Notes under the pieces: generated by a model
What the model saw: only the letters and a program-made list of their open reading frames with translations
Told to the model about the DNA's origin: nothing
The model's database searches: none
Position numbers and translations under genes: made by a program
Part shown: positions 1 to 7,441 of the stretch, piece by piece
How the letters are laid out: the number at the start of each line of letters is the position of its first letter
Position numbering within the stretch: the stretch's first letter is position 1
Source of the DNA: an uncultured Bacilli bacterium
Lineage (GTDB): Bacteria; Bacillota_I; Bacilli_A; RF39; UBA660
Reading direction: 5' to 3'
Assembly: GCA_944363605.1 (NCBI GenBank)
Contig: CALVUM010000029.1
Span: 1 to 33,913, forward strand
Length of the DNA: 33,913 nt

Positions 1-76
1 TATTTTATTGAAATCATGTATAATTATGCTAAAATAGAAGTGATAGTAGAAAAAGAAAGCGCGAATGAGGCAGTTG
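1..76. repeat. Terminal direct repeat, left copy
   Basis: These 76 bases are identical to 33838..33913. The repeat lies inside a single open reading frame that continues correctly when the two copies are merged, which is the usual signature of an assembly that closes on itself. Whether the closed molecule exists in the cell cannot be decided from the sequence. Confidence 0.97.
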
Positions 77-285
77 CATACGCTATGTCCATTTTGACTT
101 CTATAAATTATCAAGACACAGTTTTAATTAGCTTAATGGGAGAAGATGTTTTAACAAGCAATGAAATTGAACATAACATTTTCGAAACAGCACAAACGGA
201 AAGTGGCTACTTAGAAATTGTGGAAGAATATGGGCAATATGAAGAAAATAGTGAAACCATTGACCCAGATTTCATACATAGGTAA
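1..285 (+). CDS. Lipoprotein, C-terminal part (continues from the window end)
   Basis: This is the 3' part of the gene that starts at 33472. Base 1 is in the same codon phase as base 33838, so joining the ends gives one uninterrupted protein of 216 residues. An internal ATG at 16 has no ribosome binding site before it and is probably not a start. The C-terminal half is acidic, with no membrane segment, and ends ...PDFIHR. The stop is followed after 17 bases by the next gene, so this gene probably heads an operon with the disordered protein at 303, the DUF948-like and the YtxH-like genes. Function is unknown; an extracellular membrane-anchored lipoprotein is inferred from the lipobox in the N-terminal part. 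Confidence 0.85.
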   Translation, partial: YFIEIMYNYAKIEVIVEKESANEAVAYAMSILTSINYQDTVLISLMGEDVLTSNEIEHNIFETAQTESGYLEIVEEYGQYEENSETIDPDFIHR

Positions 286-302
286 AGAAAAGAGGAATAA
301 TT

Positions 303-1154
303 ATGGGACTATTTAATAAATTAAAAAACGTATTATTTGAAGAAGAGGAAATTGAAATTCCAGTAAAAGAATCAGAAGTAAAAAGAGAGGTAAAACCAGA
401 AATCGAAAGAAAACCTCTAGAAAGAAAGAAACCTTTAGTAGAAGATTCAATTTCTGATAATACTCCAATTATGAATGATCAGGAACTCTTTAAAGCTGAA
501 AAAACATTTGATTTTCCGGTATTTGATGATCAAGAATTTGAAAATATGAAAAGTTTAGTTTCTGAAGAAAAGAAAGAAGAAACTAAGAAAAACATGAGCA
601 TAAATCTATTTGACTATGAAAAACCAAAAATCAAACGAGAAGAAGTGCGTGGTAGAACTCCAGAAATAAGAGGTAGAGTTTATGAACCAAAAAAAGAAAC
701 CTCTTCAGCATTAAAAAAATTCACACCATCACCAGTTATTTCTCCGGTATACGGAGTATTAGATAAAAATTATAAAAAAGAAGATATTGTAGTCAAAAAA
801 GAAGAGAAAAAAACAATTGAGCTAGATGCAGTTAGAAAAAAAGCATTTGGTGCATTAGAAGATGACTTAGAAAAAACTCTTCGAGAAGAGAAAGAATCAA
901 AAGTAAAATTTGATAGCGATGAAAAGATGGATGAGTTATTAAAAGAAGCTGTATCAGATACTATTGAAGTTCCCGAAATTCACGAACCCGAAAAAGAAAC
1001 TGTTCCAAGTAGAAATGAAAGAACAGAAAAGCTTGAACCTTTAGATAAATTAAGAAATAAAACACCAATGGAAAAAATTGAAGAAGACGATACCCTTGAA
1101 AATGATTTATTTGATTTAATAGATTCAATGTATGAAAATAAAGAGGAGGAATAA
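303..1154 (+). CDS. Disordered, highly charged hypothetical protein
   Basis: The protein has 283 residues, is very rich in Glu and Lys, and has no signal peptide, membrane segment or enzyme motif. It begins MGLFNKLKNVLFEEEE, a short amphipathic start, and has a non-charged island around residues 142-160 (SPVISPVYGVLDKNYKK) that looks like a short linear binding motif in an otherwise disordered chain. The last 25 residues (DLFDLIDSMYENKEEE) are again partly hydrophobic. The ribosome binding site is GAGGAA ahead of the ATG. It lies 17 bases after the lipoprotein gene and 2 bases before the DUF948-like gene, so the three are likely co-transcribed. I do not recognise a family. A scaffold or adaptor for envelope or division proteins is a guess from composition and neighbours. 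Confidence 0.8.
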   Translation: MGLFNKLKNVLFEEEEIEIPVKESEVKREVKPEIERKPLERKKPLVEDSISDNTPIMNDQELFKAEKTFDFPVFDDQEFENMKSLVSEEKKEETKKNMSINLFDYEKPKIKREEVRGRTPEIRGRVYEPKKETSSALKKFTPSPVISPVYGVLDKNYKKEDIVVKKEEKKTIELDAVRKKAFGALEDDLEKTLREEKESKVKFDSDEKMDELLKEAVSDTIEVPEIHEPEKETVPSRNERTEKLEPLDKLRNKTPMEKIEEDDTLENDLFDLIDSMYENKEEE

Positions 1155-1156
1155 AT

Positions 1157-1483
1157 ATGAGTTTTTTATTAGAATTTTTACCTATTATTATTTATGTATT
1201 ATTAATTATTATCTTATTAATTGGCATTGTATTAGCAATTAAATTTATGATTACTTTAGATAAAGTTGAGAAAGTAGTGGATAATGTTAATGATAAAGTA
1301 AGAGCATTGGACGGATTATTTCACATTATTGATACAACTACCGATCGTGTCGTTTTAATTACTGATAAAGTAATTGAGGGGATAACCTCTCTAATTGCAA
1401 ATCTTTTTATAACAAAAAAGAGTAAAAATCAAAAAAAAGAAGAACAGAATAAGGAGAAAAAAAATGGCTCAAAAGAGAACTAG
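1157..1483 (+). CDS. DUF948-like single-pass membrane protein
   Basis: A 108-residue protein with one strongly hydrophobic N-terminal segment (about residues 4-31) followed by a helical, coiled-coil-like region (TLDKVEKVVDNVNDKVRAL) and a Lys/Glu-rich cytoplasmic-type tail. This layout matches the DUF948 family, which in Firmicutes often sits beside YtxH genes, as here. The start follows GAGGAG-type ribosome binding bases at the end of the preceding gene, and the 3' end overlaps the YtxH-like gene by 20 bases, so translation of the two is probably coupled. The biochemical role of DUF948 proteins is not established. The call rests on the layout and neighbour, not on a database match. Confidence 0.75.
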   Translation: MSFLLEFLPIIIYVLLIIILLIGIVLAIKFMITLDKVEKVVDNVNDKVRALDGLFHIIDTTTDRVVLITDKVIEGITSLIANLFITKKSKNQKKEEQNKEKKNGSKEN

Positions 1484-1916
1484 CCATTTTTTAACTGGAG
1501 CACTTTTTGGAGTTGGATTAGGAATTCTTTTTGCACCCGAAAAAGGAAGCAAAACTAGAGAAGAACTAAAAAAAAATTCAAAGACTTTATTAGATATGAT
1601 TAAAGATATTGATCTAGAAGAAACAAAAGAAAATATTTTTCAAAAGTTTGAAGAGGTAAAAAAAGAGTTATCTTCTTTAAATACAGAAGAAGCAAAACGA
1701 GTATTAGAAGAGAAAAAGGAATTTGTTGAATTAAAATGCAATGAAATTATTGAAGAAAAAGAAAATTTTTCTAAGGTAGAAAAAGTAGCTGAAAAAGTGA
1801 AAGAAAAGACTAGTAGAGTGGTAGATAGTATAATTGAAGAAATAGATTCGATTGAAGAAGTTCCTAAAAGTTCAAAAAAGAAAAAACGAAAAAAGCAAAA
1901 AACTTCCAAGAAATAA
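1464..1916 (+). CDS. YtxH-like stress/envelope protein
   Basis: 150 residues. Residues 8-28 (HFLTGALFGVGLGILFAPEKG) form the typical YtxH N-terminus: a Gly-rich hydrophobic segment ending in the APxxGxxTR motif (APEKGSKTREEL). The rest is a long charged helix, ending in a basic KKKKRKKQK stretch. YtxH proteins are small membrane-associated proteins found widely in Firmicutes, often linked to general stress; their molecular role is unknown. The gene overlaps the DUF948-like gene by 20 bases and is followed by a strong terminator, so it closes this operon. The antisense reading frame across 1640..1927 is a composition shadow. Confidence 0.85.
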   Translation: MAQKRTSHFLTGALFGVGLGILFAPEKGSKTREELKKNSKTLLDMIKDIDLEETKENIFQKFEEVKKELSSLNTEEAKRVLEEKKEFVELKCNEIIEEKENFSKVEKVAEKVKEKTSRVVDSIIEEIDSIEEVPKSSKKKKRKKQKTSKK

Positions 1917-1949
1917 AATTTATCCAAATTTGAAAAATCTGTAATATAT

Positions 1950-2004
1950 AAAGATCCAAATAAAAGAATTTGCTTAACAAATTTTCAAAATTGGATCTTT
2001 TTTT
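1950..2004 (+). terminator. Rho-independent terminator after the YtxH operon
   Basis: AAAGATCCAA (1950-1959) pairs perfectly with TTGGATCTTT (1991-2000), and the loop contains a second perfect stem AATTTG-CTTAA-CAAATT (1967-1983). A T run follows to 2004. Confidence 0.85.
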
Positions 2005-2085
2005 CCTGTAAAAATCAGTAAATCTGCAATTTGACCTCACATTTCTCTTTTGATATAAATGGAGTTAGAAAGCGAGGTGAGAAAA

Positions 2086-2931
2086 TTGGACTTAAAAATA
2101 CAAGAAATTAATATGCTCAATGATGCCATGTTTAAAAGCATTATACGAAGTGAAGAAGCAAGGCCTTTGGTCAATAAGTTTTTACATTTTTTAACAAACA
2201 TTGAAATGGAAAAATTAGAAGAGGCTATATTCATGGGTGGCGAAATACCTAAAAAAAATCTCAAAGAAAAAGGCAAAATTTCAGATGTCTTAATTAAAGT
2301 AGAGAATTGCCAAATAATTTTGGAAGTCAACCAGTATGATACTAGAGATATTTTTGATAAAAACGCCAGTTATGCTTTTGCTCTATCAACTGTAAGTAAT
2401 AGAATAAATGAAAAAAGAAAAAAAGTCATCTTAATTAATTTTGATGCATTTAATCGTTTTAAAACGAATACTCCTATTTTAGTCTTCCAACCAAGAGATA
2501 AAGAGGGTCACATTGAAACAGAACTTTATTTATCTTATCATATCCTTCTTGAAAATATCCCAAATACTTCTTATAATATACCTAAAGAAATAGAAATATT
2601 TCTTGATTTCTTCAAAAGATATGAGAGTATTGAAGAATTAAAAGGAAAATATAAGAAAAAAGGAGAATTTCAAAATATGGTAAAAAAAGTAGAAGAGCTA
2701 ACAAGTGATGAAGAGTTTGTCTTATACTATGATTTAGAAGAGAAACACAAACAGGAAAAAGAAAGTGCCTATGAGTTAGGAGTTGAACGTGGATTAGAAC
2801 AAGGTGTGGAACAAGGAAGTAAGCAAAATTCTATTGAAATTGCTAAAAAATTAAAAGAGTTAGATATACCAATAGACAAAATCATTGCATCAACTGGTTT
2901 AAGTGAGGAAGAAATACAAGGATTAAAGTAA
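2086..2931 (+). CDS. Rpn/PD-(D/E)XK nuclease-family (putative transposase) protein
   Basis: The protein resembles the Rpn family of recombination-promoting nucleases annotated as PD-(D/E)XK nuclease family transposases. The core has Asp in GKISDVLIK followed by Glu-x-Asn in IILEVNQYD (about residues 70-95), the expected D...ExN/Q arrangement, then an ALSTVSNRI helix and a C-terminal Gln/Gly-Glu-rich hinge (YELGVERGLEQGVEQGS) leading to a small helical tail with an HTH-like LDIPIDKIIASTGLSEEEI pattern typical of the family. An ATG at 2059 is in frame, but GAGGTGA sits five bases before the TTG at 2086; starting there gives 281 residues, exactly the reconstructed length of the paralogue at 32391, so I prefer TTG. 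It has its own position between two terminator-bounded units. Rpn proteins are thought to act on DNA; the cellular role here is unknown. Confidence 0.8.
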   Translation: MDLKIQEINMLNDAMFKSIIRSEEARPLVNKFLHFLTNIEMEKLEEAIFMGGEIPKKNLKEKGKISDVLIKVENCQIILEVNQYDTRDIFDKNASYAFALSTVSNRINEKRKKVILINFDAFNRFKTNTPILVFQPRDKEGHIETELYLSYHILLENIPNTSYNIPKEIEIFLDFFKRYESIEELKGKYKKKGEFQNMVKKVEELTSDEEFVLYYDLEEKHKQEKESAYELGVERGLEQGVEQGSKQNSIEIAKKLKELDIPIDKIIASTGLSEEEIQGLK

Positions 2932-2989
2932 TTCTTGTTTTTCTTTTGACAAAAATTTTATATAATAGAAATTGAAAGAAGGAATTATT

Positions 2990-3808
2990 ATGCCTGAAAT
3001 TGCGGAAGTTGAAACAGTAAGAAATACTTTGAAAAAAAGAATTTTACATAAGAAAATACTAGATGTTCGTGTTTTTTATAAACCAATTATTTTAAATGAT
3101 GAAAAAGAATTTAAAGAAATTTTACTTAATAAAGAATTTATAGATATCAAAAGAATTGGTAAATGGCTTTTATTTGAAACAAAAGATTACTATTTATTAA
3201 GTCATTTAAGAATGGAAGGAAAATATTTTTTAAAAAACAAAAATGAACCTATTGAAAAACATGAACATGTCGAATTTATATTTCAGGATAACCTGAGTAT
3301 GCGTTATCATGATACAAGAAAATTTGGACGAATGAAACTTGTTAAAAAAGAAGAGCTTTATGATTTTGAAGGAATAAAAAAACAAGGAATTGAGCCAATA
3401 AGTAATTCCTTAACAAAAGAATATCTTTATGAAAAATTAAAAAAGAGAAACTTACCACTTAAAACTCTTTTATTAGATCAGACTATTATCAGTGGGCTTG
3501 GAAACATTTATGCAGATGAAGTTTTGTTTGATGCGAAAATCCATCCTTTAAAAAGTGGAAAAGATATTACAATAGAAGAATGTGGACGTTTAAAAGAATC
3601 TTCAAAAAAAATTATCGAAGAAGCAATTAAAATGGGTGGAACAACGATTAGGAGTTATACTTCATCTTTAGGGGTAACGGGAAGATTTCAACAAAATTTA
3701 ATGGTTCATAAAAGAGAAAATGAAGAGTGTAAAATATGTAAAAATCCTATAAAAAAAATAAAAGTTGGCGGAAGAAGTACTTATTATTGTGAAAATTGTC
3801 AAAAATAA
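2990..3808 (+). CDS. mutM: Formamidopyrimidine-DNA glycosylase (Fpg/MutM)
   Basis: A base-excision repair enzyme that removes oxidised purines such as 8-oxoguanine and cleaves the abasic site. The start is fixed by chemistry: the catalytic residue is the N-terminal proline of MPEIAEVETV, encoded from the ATG at 2990, so the in-frame TTG at 2972 is not the start. Visible features are PEIAEVE at the N-terminus, the conserved RIGKWLLF strand with its lysine, the helix-two-turn-helix at about residues 165-185 (DQTIISGLGNIYADEVLF), and the C-terminal zinc finger CxxC...CxxC (CKICKN...GGRSTYYCENC) with its DNA-binding Arg. At 272 residues it has the usual family length. A TATAAT at 2961-2966 could be the -10 element; no good -35 is visible. 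Confidence 0.96.
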   Translation: MPEIAEVETVRNTLKKRILHKKILDVRVFYKPIILNDEKEFKEILLNKEFIDIKRIGKWLLFETKDYYLLSHLRMEGKYFLKNKNEPIEKHEHVEFIFQDNLSMRYHDTRKFGRMKLVKKEELYDFEGIKKQGIEPISNSLTKEYLYEKLKKRNLPLKTLLLDQTIISGLGNIYADEVLFDAKIHPLKSGKDITIEECGRLKESSKKIIEEAIKMGGTTIRSYTSSLGVTGRFQQNLMVHKRENEECKICKNPIKKIKVGGRSTYYCENCQK

Positions 3809-3938
3809 AAAAATCTTAATGTTTTGAATTTCAAAATTAACAATATTAATAAAAATGTTCTAAATGATCAATAAAATTATTTTTTTAGAATAATTTATAA
3901 TAATAGATGAAATTTTATCAAAAAAGAAAGGAAAAAAT

Positions 3939-4124
3939 ATGGATAAAAAAAATATCGAAGAAATTGATCGCCAAATTAGACAGTTAGAACTTTATTTATT
4001 AATGATGGGAAGACGAAGTTTAGAAGTTCAACATGAAATCAGAATGCAATTGAAAGGATTATATGCAAAGAAGAAAGATATTTTAGAAGAAAATAAGACT
4101 CAAAACCTTGGAAAATCCAGATAA
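3939..4124 (+). CDS. Small helical hypothetical protein
   Basis: 61 residues, predicted all-helical from its heptad-like pattern (IDRQIRQLELYLLMMGRRSLEVQHEIRMQL, shown here only as the positions 9-38 of a coiled-coil-like stretch). It is preceded by GAAAGGA at a good distance and by TATAAT at 3896-3901, so it is probably a real, separately transcribed gene. No signal, membrane segment or known motif is seen. It sits directly upstream of the thrS promoter. Function unknown. Confidence 0.6.
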   Translation: MDKKNIEEIDRQIRQLELYLLMMGRRSLEVQHEIRMQLKGLYAKKKDILEENKTQNLGKSR

Positions 4125-4129
4125 AAAAC

Positions 4130-4158
4130 TTGAACTATTTTAGGATTAGTGATAAGAT
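4130..4158 (+). promoter_or_regulatory. Sigma-A-type promoter for the thrS T-box transcript
   Basis: TTGAAC (4130-4135), a 17-base spacer and TAAGAT (4153-4158). It lies just upstream of the T-box stem I, as expected. Confidence 0.65.
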
Positions 4159-4164
4159 AAACCT

Positions 4165-4361
4165 GTAAATCGTTAATCAAAAGACATGGTAAAAGATAGT
4201 CTTTTTATAGAAAGCTTATGGTAGATGGAAATAAGTAAAAGATCCTTTTATTACTCCTTTTGTAGAGATCTAATAAGATTCGGGTAATTCTGTTAAAGAT
4301 AATTAAGTGAAAATAAGGATGGTACCGTGCCAAAAAGCACTCCTAAGGTATCATCCTTTTT
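4165..4361 (+). promoter_or_regulatory. T-box leader, threonine-specific (specifier ACT)
   Basis: The leader has the stem I AGAAAGC element (4209-4215), the distal GGTAGATGGAAA region, and the T-box core AAGGATGGTACCGTG (4315-4329), whose bulge pairs with the uncharged tRNA end. The codon in the specifier position is ACT (4253-4255), aligned in the same place as TCT in the serS leader, matching threonine and the downstream thrS. The terminator form pairs GGATGGTACC (4317-4326) with GGTATCATCC (4347-4356), followed by TTTTT. Uncharged tRNA-Thr binding would favour antitermination and expression of both downstream genes. Confidence 0.9.
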
Positions 4362-4377
4362 ATGTGAGAGAGGGTTT

Positions 4378-4962
4378 ATGGAAGAAAATTTTATAGAGCT
4401 TTTAGAAGCTTACTTAGATGAAGAAGAAATTAAGAGCAAAAAAAACTCAGATATTTCAATGGGGGGGGGGTATAATGAGCTATATGGAAGAAACTCTTCA
4501 CCGTTTTCAGTAGAAAATGCAATTAGCATTCATGATTTTATAACTAATTATTTGGGGATGAAAGGAGATTATCAAAAGTTACTTCACTGTGGATTAAAAG
4601 AACTTAATTGTCCTTATGTCGTTGGGGTAGATAATCGTTTTGCAAATCGAAATCCAGAATTAATTTATCGAGGGTATTTACTTGTTGTTTTAGATCACAA
4701 AAAGCGAAGAGGTACCTATATAAATCCTATATATTTGAAAGAAATTTTAGAAAATCAAAATGAGAAAGATTTAAAAATTTTTTTAAGAAAACAACTTCAT
4801 GAATTATCAGAATTAGAAAATTATTTTAAAACATATAATTGTTTATTAGAAAGAGTTGAAAATAGTCGTCAGTTTTTAGAATTATTAATAAAACTACATA
4901 AGGAAAAACAGTTGGATGAAATTAAACGATTAGAAAGTAAATTAGGGAGGAAATTAGAATGA
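4378..4962 (+). CDS. Hypothetical protein leading the thrS operon, with a poly-G tract
   Basis: 194 residues from the ATG at 4378, which follows GAGAGAGG; the longer frame beginning at GTG 4327 would start inside the T-box core and is rejected. The protein is soluble, with an acidic N-terminal helix, a Gly-Gly-Gly turn at residues 29-31 encoded by a run of ten G, a central beta-type region (CPYVVGVDNRFANRNPELIYRGYL split around residue 95), and a charged helical C-terminus. No family is recognised. Its TGA stop overlaps the thrS start (ATGA), so the two are translationally adjacent and both under T-box control. A role linked to threonine charging is possible but only from context. One inserted G gives TAA at once; one lost G gives TAG after about 14 codons. 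Confidence 0.8.
   Translation: MEENFIELLEAYLDEEEIKSKKNSDISMGGGYNELYGRNSSPFSVENAISIHDFITNYLGMKGDYQKLLHCGLKELNCPYVVGVDNRFANRNPELIYRGYLLVVLDHKKRRGTYINPIYLKEILENQNEKDLKIFLRKQLHELSELENYFKTYNCLLERVENSRQFLELLIKLHKEKQLDEIKRLESKLGRKLE
4461..4470 (+). repeat. G10 homopolymer within coding sequence
   Basis: Ten consecutive G in an A+T-rich gene, in frame as ATG GGG GGG GGG TAT. Both off-frames end rapidly (GTA TAA after an insertion; CAG TAG after a deletion), the design expected of a slipped-strand on/off switch. Confidence 0.9.
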
Positions 4963-6710
4963 TTAATATTAAAGAAAATGAAGATTTAAGTGTTTTAAAC
5001 CATAGCTGTGCACATCTGCTTGCTCAAGCTGTAAAGCATCTATATCCTGAGGCAAAGTTTTGGGTAGGACCAGTTATCAATGAAGGTTTTTACTATGATA
5101 TGGATTTAGGGGATATTACTTTAAAAGAAGAAGATTTAGAAAAAATTGAGAAAGAAATGAAAAAAATAAGTAAGGATGGTAAAAGAATTGTTCGCCATGA
5201 AATTTCTAAAGAAGAAGCTTTAGATATGTTTAAAGACGACCCTTATAAAATCGATTTAATTGAAAACATGCCAGATGAAGAAGTAATATCTTGTTATACT
5301 CAAGGTGATTTTACCGATCTTTGTCGTGGACCTCATGTGGAAACAGTTAAAGAATGCAAATATTTTAAATTATTAAAGTTTAGTGGTTCTTACTATAAGG
5401 GAGATGCGAATAACAAAGTTTTACAACGTATTTATGGAGTTTGTTTTAGAACGGAAGAAGAATTAAAAGAATATTTAAATGAACTTGAAGAAATGAAGCA
5501 AAGAGATCATAGAAAAATTGGTAAAGAACAAGACATTTTTATGAATCATGAACTTGTTGGAGCTGGTATGCCATTATGGCTTCCAAATGGCGCGATTATT
5601 CGAAAACAACTTGAAAATTACATTTATGAAAAAGAACAAAAAATGGGCTATCAACATGTCTATACGCCTTGTGTCGGAACAGTAAATTTATATAAAACTT
5701 CAGGTCATTGGGATCATTATAAAGAAGATATGTTTCCATCAATGAAAATTGATGAAGAAGAATTTGTTTTAAGACCAATGAACTGTCCACACCATATGTT
5801 GGTTTATAAAAATAAATTACATTCTTATCGAGACTTACCAATTCGTATTGGTGAATTTGCAACCGATTTTCGTTATGAAGCAAGTGGAGCTGTAAAAGGA
5901 TTAGAACGTGTTCGCTCTATGTGTCAAAATGATGCCCATTTATTTGTAACTCCAGAACAAATTGGCGAAGAATTTAAAAAAGTGGTTGATTTAATACTTG
6001 CAGTATATCAGGATTTTGGAATTAAAAATTATAAATTTCGTTTATCTTTAAGAGATCCAGAAGATAAGACAAAATATTTCGATGACGATGAAATGTGGAA
6101 TCAAGCAGAAAATAAGTTAAGAGAAGTTTTGAATTCTTTAAATATTCCATATTTTGAAGCCATAGGCGAGGCAGCTTTCTATGGACCAAAATTAGATGTT
6201 GAAGTAAAACCAGCAGTCGGACCAGAAGTTACTTTATCTACTTGTCAACTAGATTTTTTATTACCAAGAAGATTTGAGTTAAATTATATCGACCAAAATG
6301 GCGAGAAACAAACACCAGTTGTTATTCACCGAGCAATATTTGGTACTTTTGATAGGTTCACGGCTTTTCTAATTGAGGAAACAAAAGGAATTTATCCTTT
6401 ATGGCTTGCTCCAACACAAGTGAATATTATCCCTGTAAATATGGAATATCATGAAGAATATGCAAAAGCAATTGAAAACTTATTAAAAGAAAATGGCTAT
6501 CGAGTTTCATTAGATGCAAGAAACGAAAAATTAAGTTATAAAATGCGTGAAAGTGTTATGAAAAAAATCCCAGTAACAATTATTTTAGGACAAAGAGAAG
6601 TGGATGAGAATTTAATTAGTTATCGTGAATTTGGTAGTGAAGAAACAATAACTGTTACCAAAGAAGAATTCTTGAATTATTTAAAAAATAGAATAGAAAA
6701 GAAAAATTAA
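4959..6710 (+). CDS. thrS: Threonyl-tRNA synthetase lacking the TGS domain
   Basis: Attaches threonine to tRNA-Thr in the cytoplasm. The 583-residue protein starts directly in the N2 editing domain: HSCAHLLAQAV gives the HxxxH pair (residues 16 and 20) and DLCRGPHV the Cys and His that complete the editing site for mischarged serine. The catalytic core follows with Zn ligands Cys in RPMNCPHH, His in QNDAHLF and His in VVIHRAIFG, class II motif 2 in FATDFRYEASG and motif 3 in GTFDRF, then the anticodon-binding domain (APTQVNIIPV to the end). The usual N-terminal TGS domain of about 60 residues is absent; the ATG at 4959 follows GGGAGG at good spacing, so this is not a wrong start. TGS loss is also known in mycoplasmas. 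Control is by the T-box at 4165, and the start overlaps the preceding stop. Confidence 0.97.
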   Translation: MINIKENEDLSVLNHSCAHLLAQAVKHLYPEAKFWVGPVINEGFYYDMDLGDITLKEEDLEKIEKEMKKISKDGKRIVRHEISKEEALDMFKDDPYKIDLIENMPDEEVISCYTQGDFTDLCRGPHVETVKECKYFKLLKFSGSYYKGDANNKVLQRIYGVCFRTEEELKEYLNELEEMKQRDHRKIGKEQDIFMNHELVGAGMPLWLPNGAIIRKQLENYIYEKEQKMGYQHVYTPCVGTVNLYKTSGHWDHYKEDMFPSMKIDEEEFVLRPMNCPHHMLVYKNKLHSYRDLPIRIGEFATDFRYEASGAVKGLERVRSMCQNDAHLFVTPEQIGEEFKKVVDLILAVYQDFGIKNYKFRLSLRDPEDKTKYFDDDEMWNQAENKLREVLNSLNIPYFEAIGEAAFYGPKLDVEVKPAVGPEVTLSTCQLDFLLPRRFELNYIDQNGEKQTPVVIHRAIFGTFDRFTAFLIEETKGIYPLWLAPTQVNIIPVNMEYHEEYAKAIENLLKENGYRVSLDARNEKLSYKMRESVMKKIPVTIILGQREVDENLISYREFGSEETITVTKEEFLNYLKNRIEKKN

Positions 6711-6854
6711 TGAGAAATAATTTAAAATTTAATGAAGTCTCCATTTGCATCGAAAAAAAATATTCAGTTTTCGTATTTATATCGTTAGTATTTCAAAGAT
6801 GTTTTAAAAGAAGATTATTCAATAGCTTGTGAAAAAACATAAATTAGAAATTAT

Positions 6855-7400
6855 ATGATATATTATTTGCAAAATAAAACATTAATGGAAATAACTAATG
6901 ATATAACAAATAACTTGCCCTATCAAAATATGAAAGATCCACGAAACTTTGCTATTATTTATATACATGCGAATGGGATTACTGAAAAAATTCTTAGAAC
7001 ACCAAATTTAGAATATCATTACATGGCAATAAAAGCATTATCTAAGATTTCTAAACCACTTTCTTTTTTGGTAAACAAAGAGGATATAACAGATCCGATA
7101 CATTATGATTTAGATGTAAAACTTGCAAAAGAAGGAACTTTGGCTATTTATTATAGTCCACCAAACTTTGAAATGGAAGAAAATTATGGCCTTATTTATA
7201 TTCCAGAGGATCCTACGGATTTTCAAAAGCAATTTTTAAAAGATAACATACCATTTTTTGAAGTTTATCCTTATCTTTATGTAGCGAGATATAATTCTTT
7301 AATAGAAGGTGTAGAACAAATAAATGAACAAAGTAAAGAAAAAGGAATAATATATTTAAAGGAAATATCTTCAGAGCCTTCTTTTAAAAAAAATAAGTAA
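6855..7400 (+). CDS. Hypothetical protein
   Basis: 181 residues, soluble, mixed alpha/beta composition with no signal peptide, membrane segment or recognised motif. It holds a Pro/Tyr-rich centre (IYYSPPNFEMEENYG) and ends in a basic tail. The start at 6855 has no clear ribosome binding site, and an alternative ATG at 6885 exists, so the N-terminus is uncertain. It stands alone between thrS and the HD hydrolase. The 144 bases before it contain a CGAAAA...TTTTCG inverted repeat around 6760-6783 but no convincing promoter. Function unknown. Confidence 0.65.
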   Translation: MIYYLQNKTLMEITNDITNNLPYQNMKDPRNFAIIYIHANGITEKILRTPNLEYHYMAIKALSKISKPLSFLVNKEDITDPIHYDLDVKLAKEGTLAIYYSPPNFEMEENYGLIYIPEDPTDFQKQFLKDNIPFFEVYPYLYVARYNSLIEGVEQINEQSKEKGIIYLKEISSEPSFKKNK

Positions 7401-7429
7401 AATTTATAGGAAAAACACTAGAATTTTGT

Positions 7430-7435
7430 TATAAT
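7430..7435 (+). promoter_or_regulatory. -10 element next to a start codon (possible leaderless promoter)
   Basis: TATAAT ends six bases before the ATG at 7442, so transcription would begin at or next to the start codon. No Shine-Dalgarno sequence and no clear -35 hexamer are present. Confidence 0.45.
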
Positions 7436-7441
7436 CAAAAT

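Noticed and set aside
1640..1927. Antisense frame rich in Phe and Ser opposite the YtxH gene
   Set aside because: Its composition mirrors the Lys/Glu-rich gene on the other strand, with no ribosome site or protein-like pattern. The same holds for the other antisense frames, such as 5596..5883, 8986..9192, 12227..12448 and 30189..30506.
2946..2966. TTGACA...TATAAT as the mutM promoter
   Set aside because: The spacing is only 9 bases, too short for a sigma-A promoter; TATAAT alone may still be a -10.
4327..4377. GTG start that lengthens the gene before thrS
   Set aside because: It lies in the T-box core and terminator; ATG 4378 has a proper ribosome binding site.
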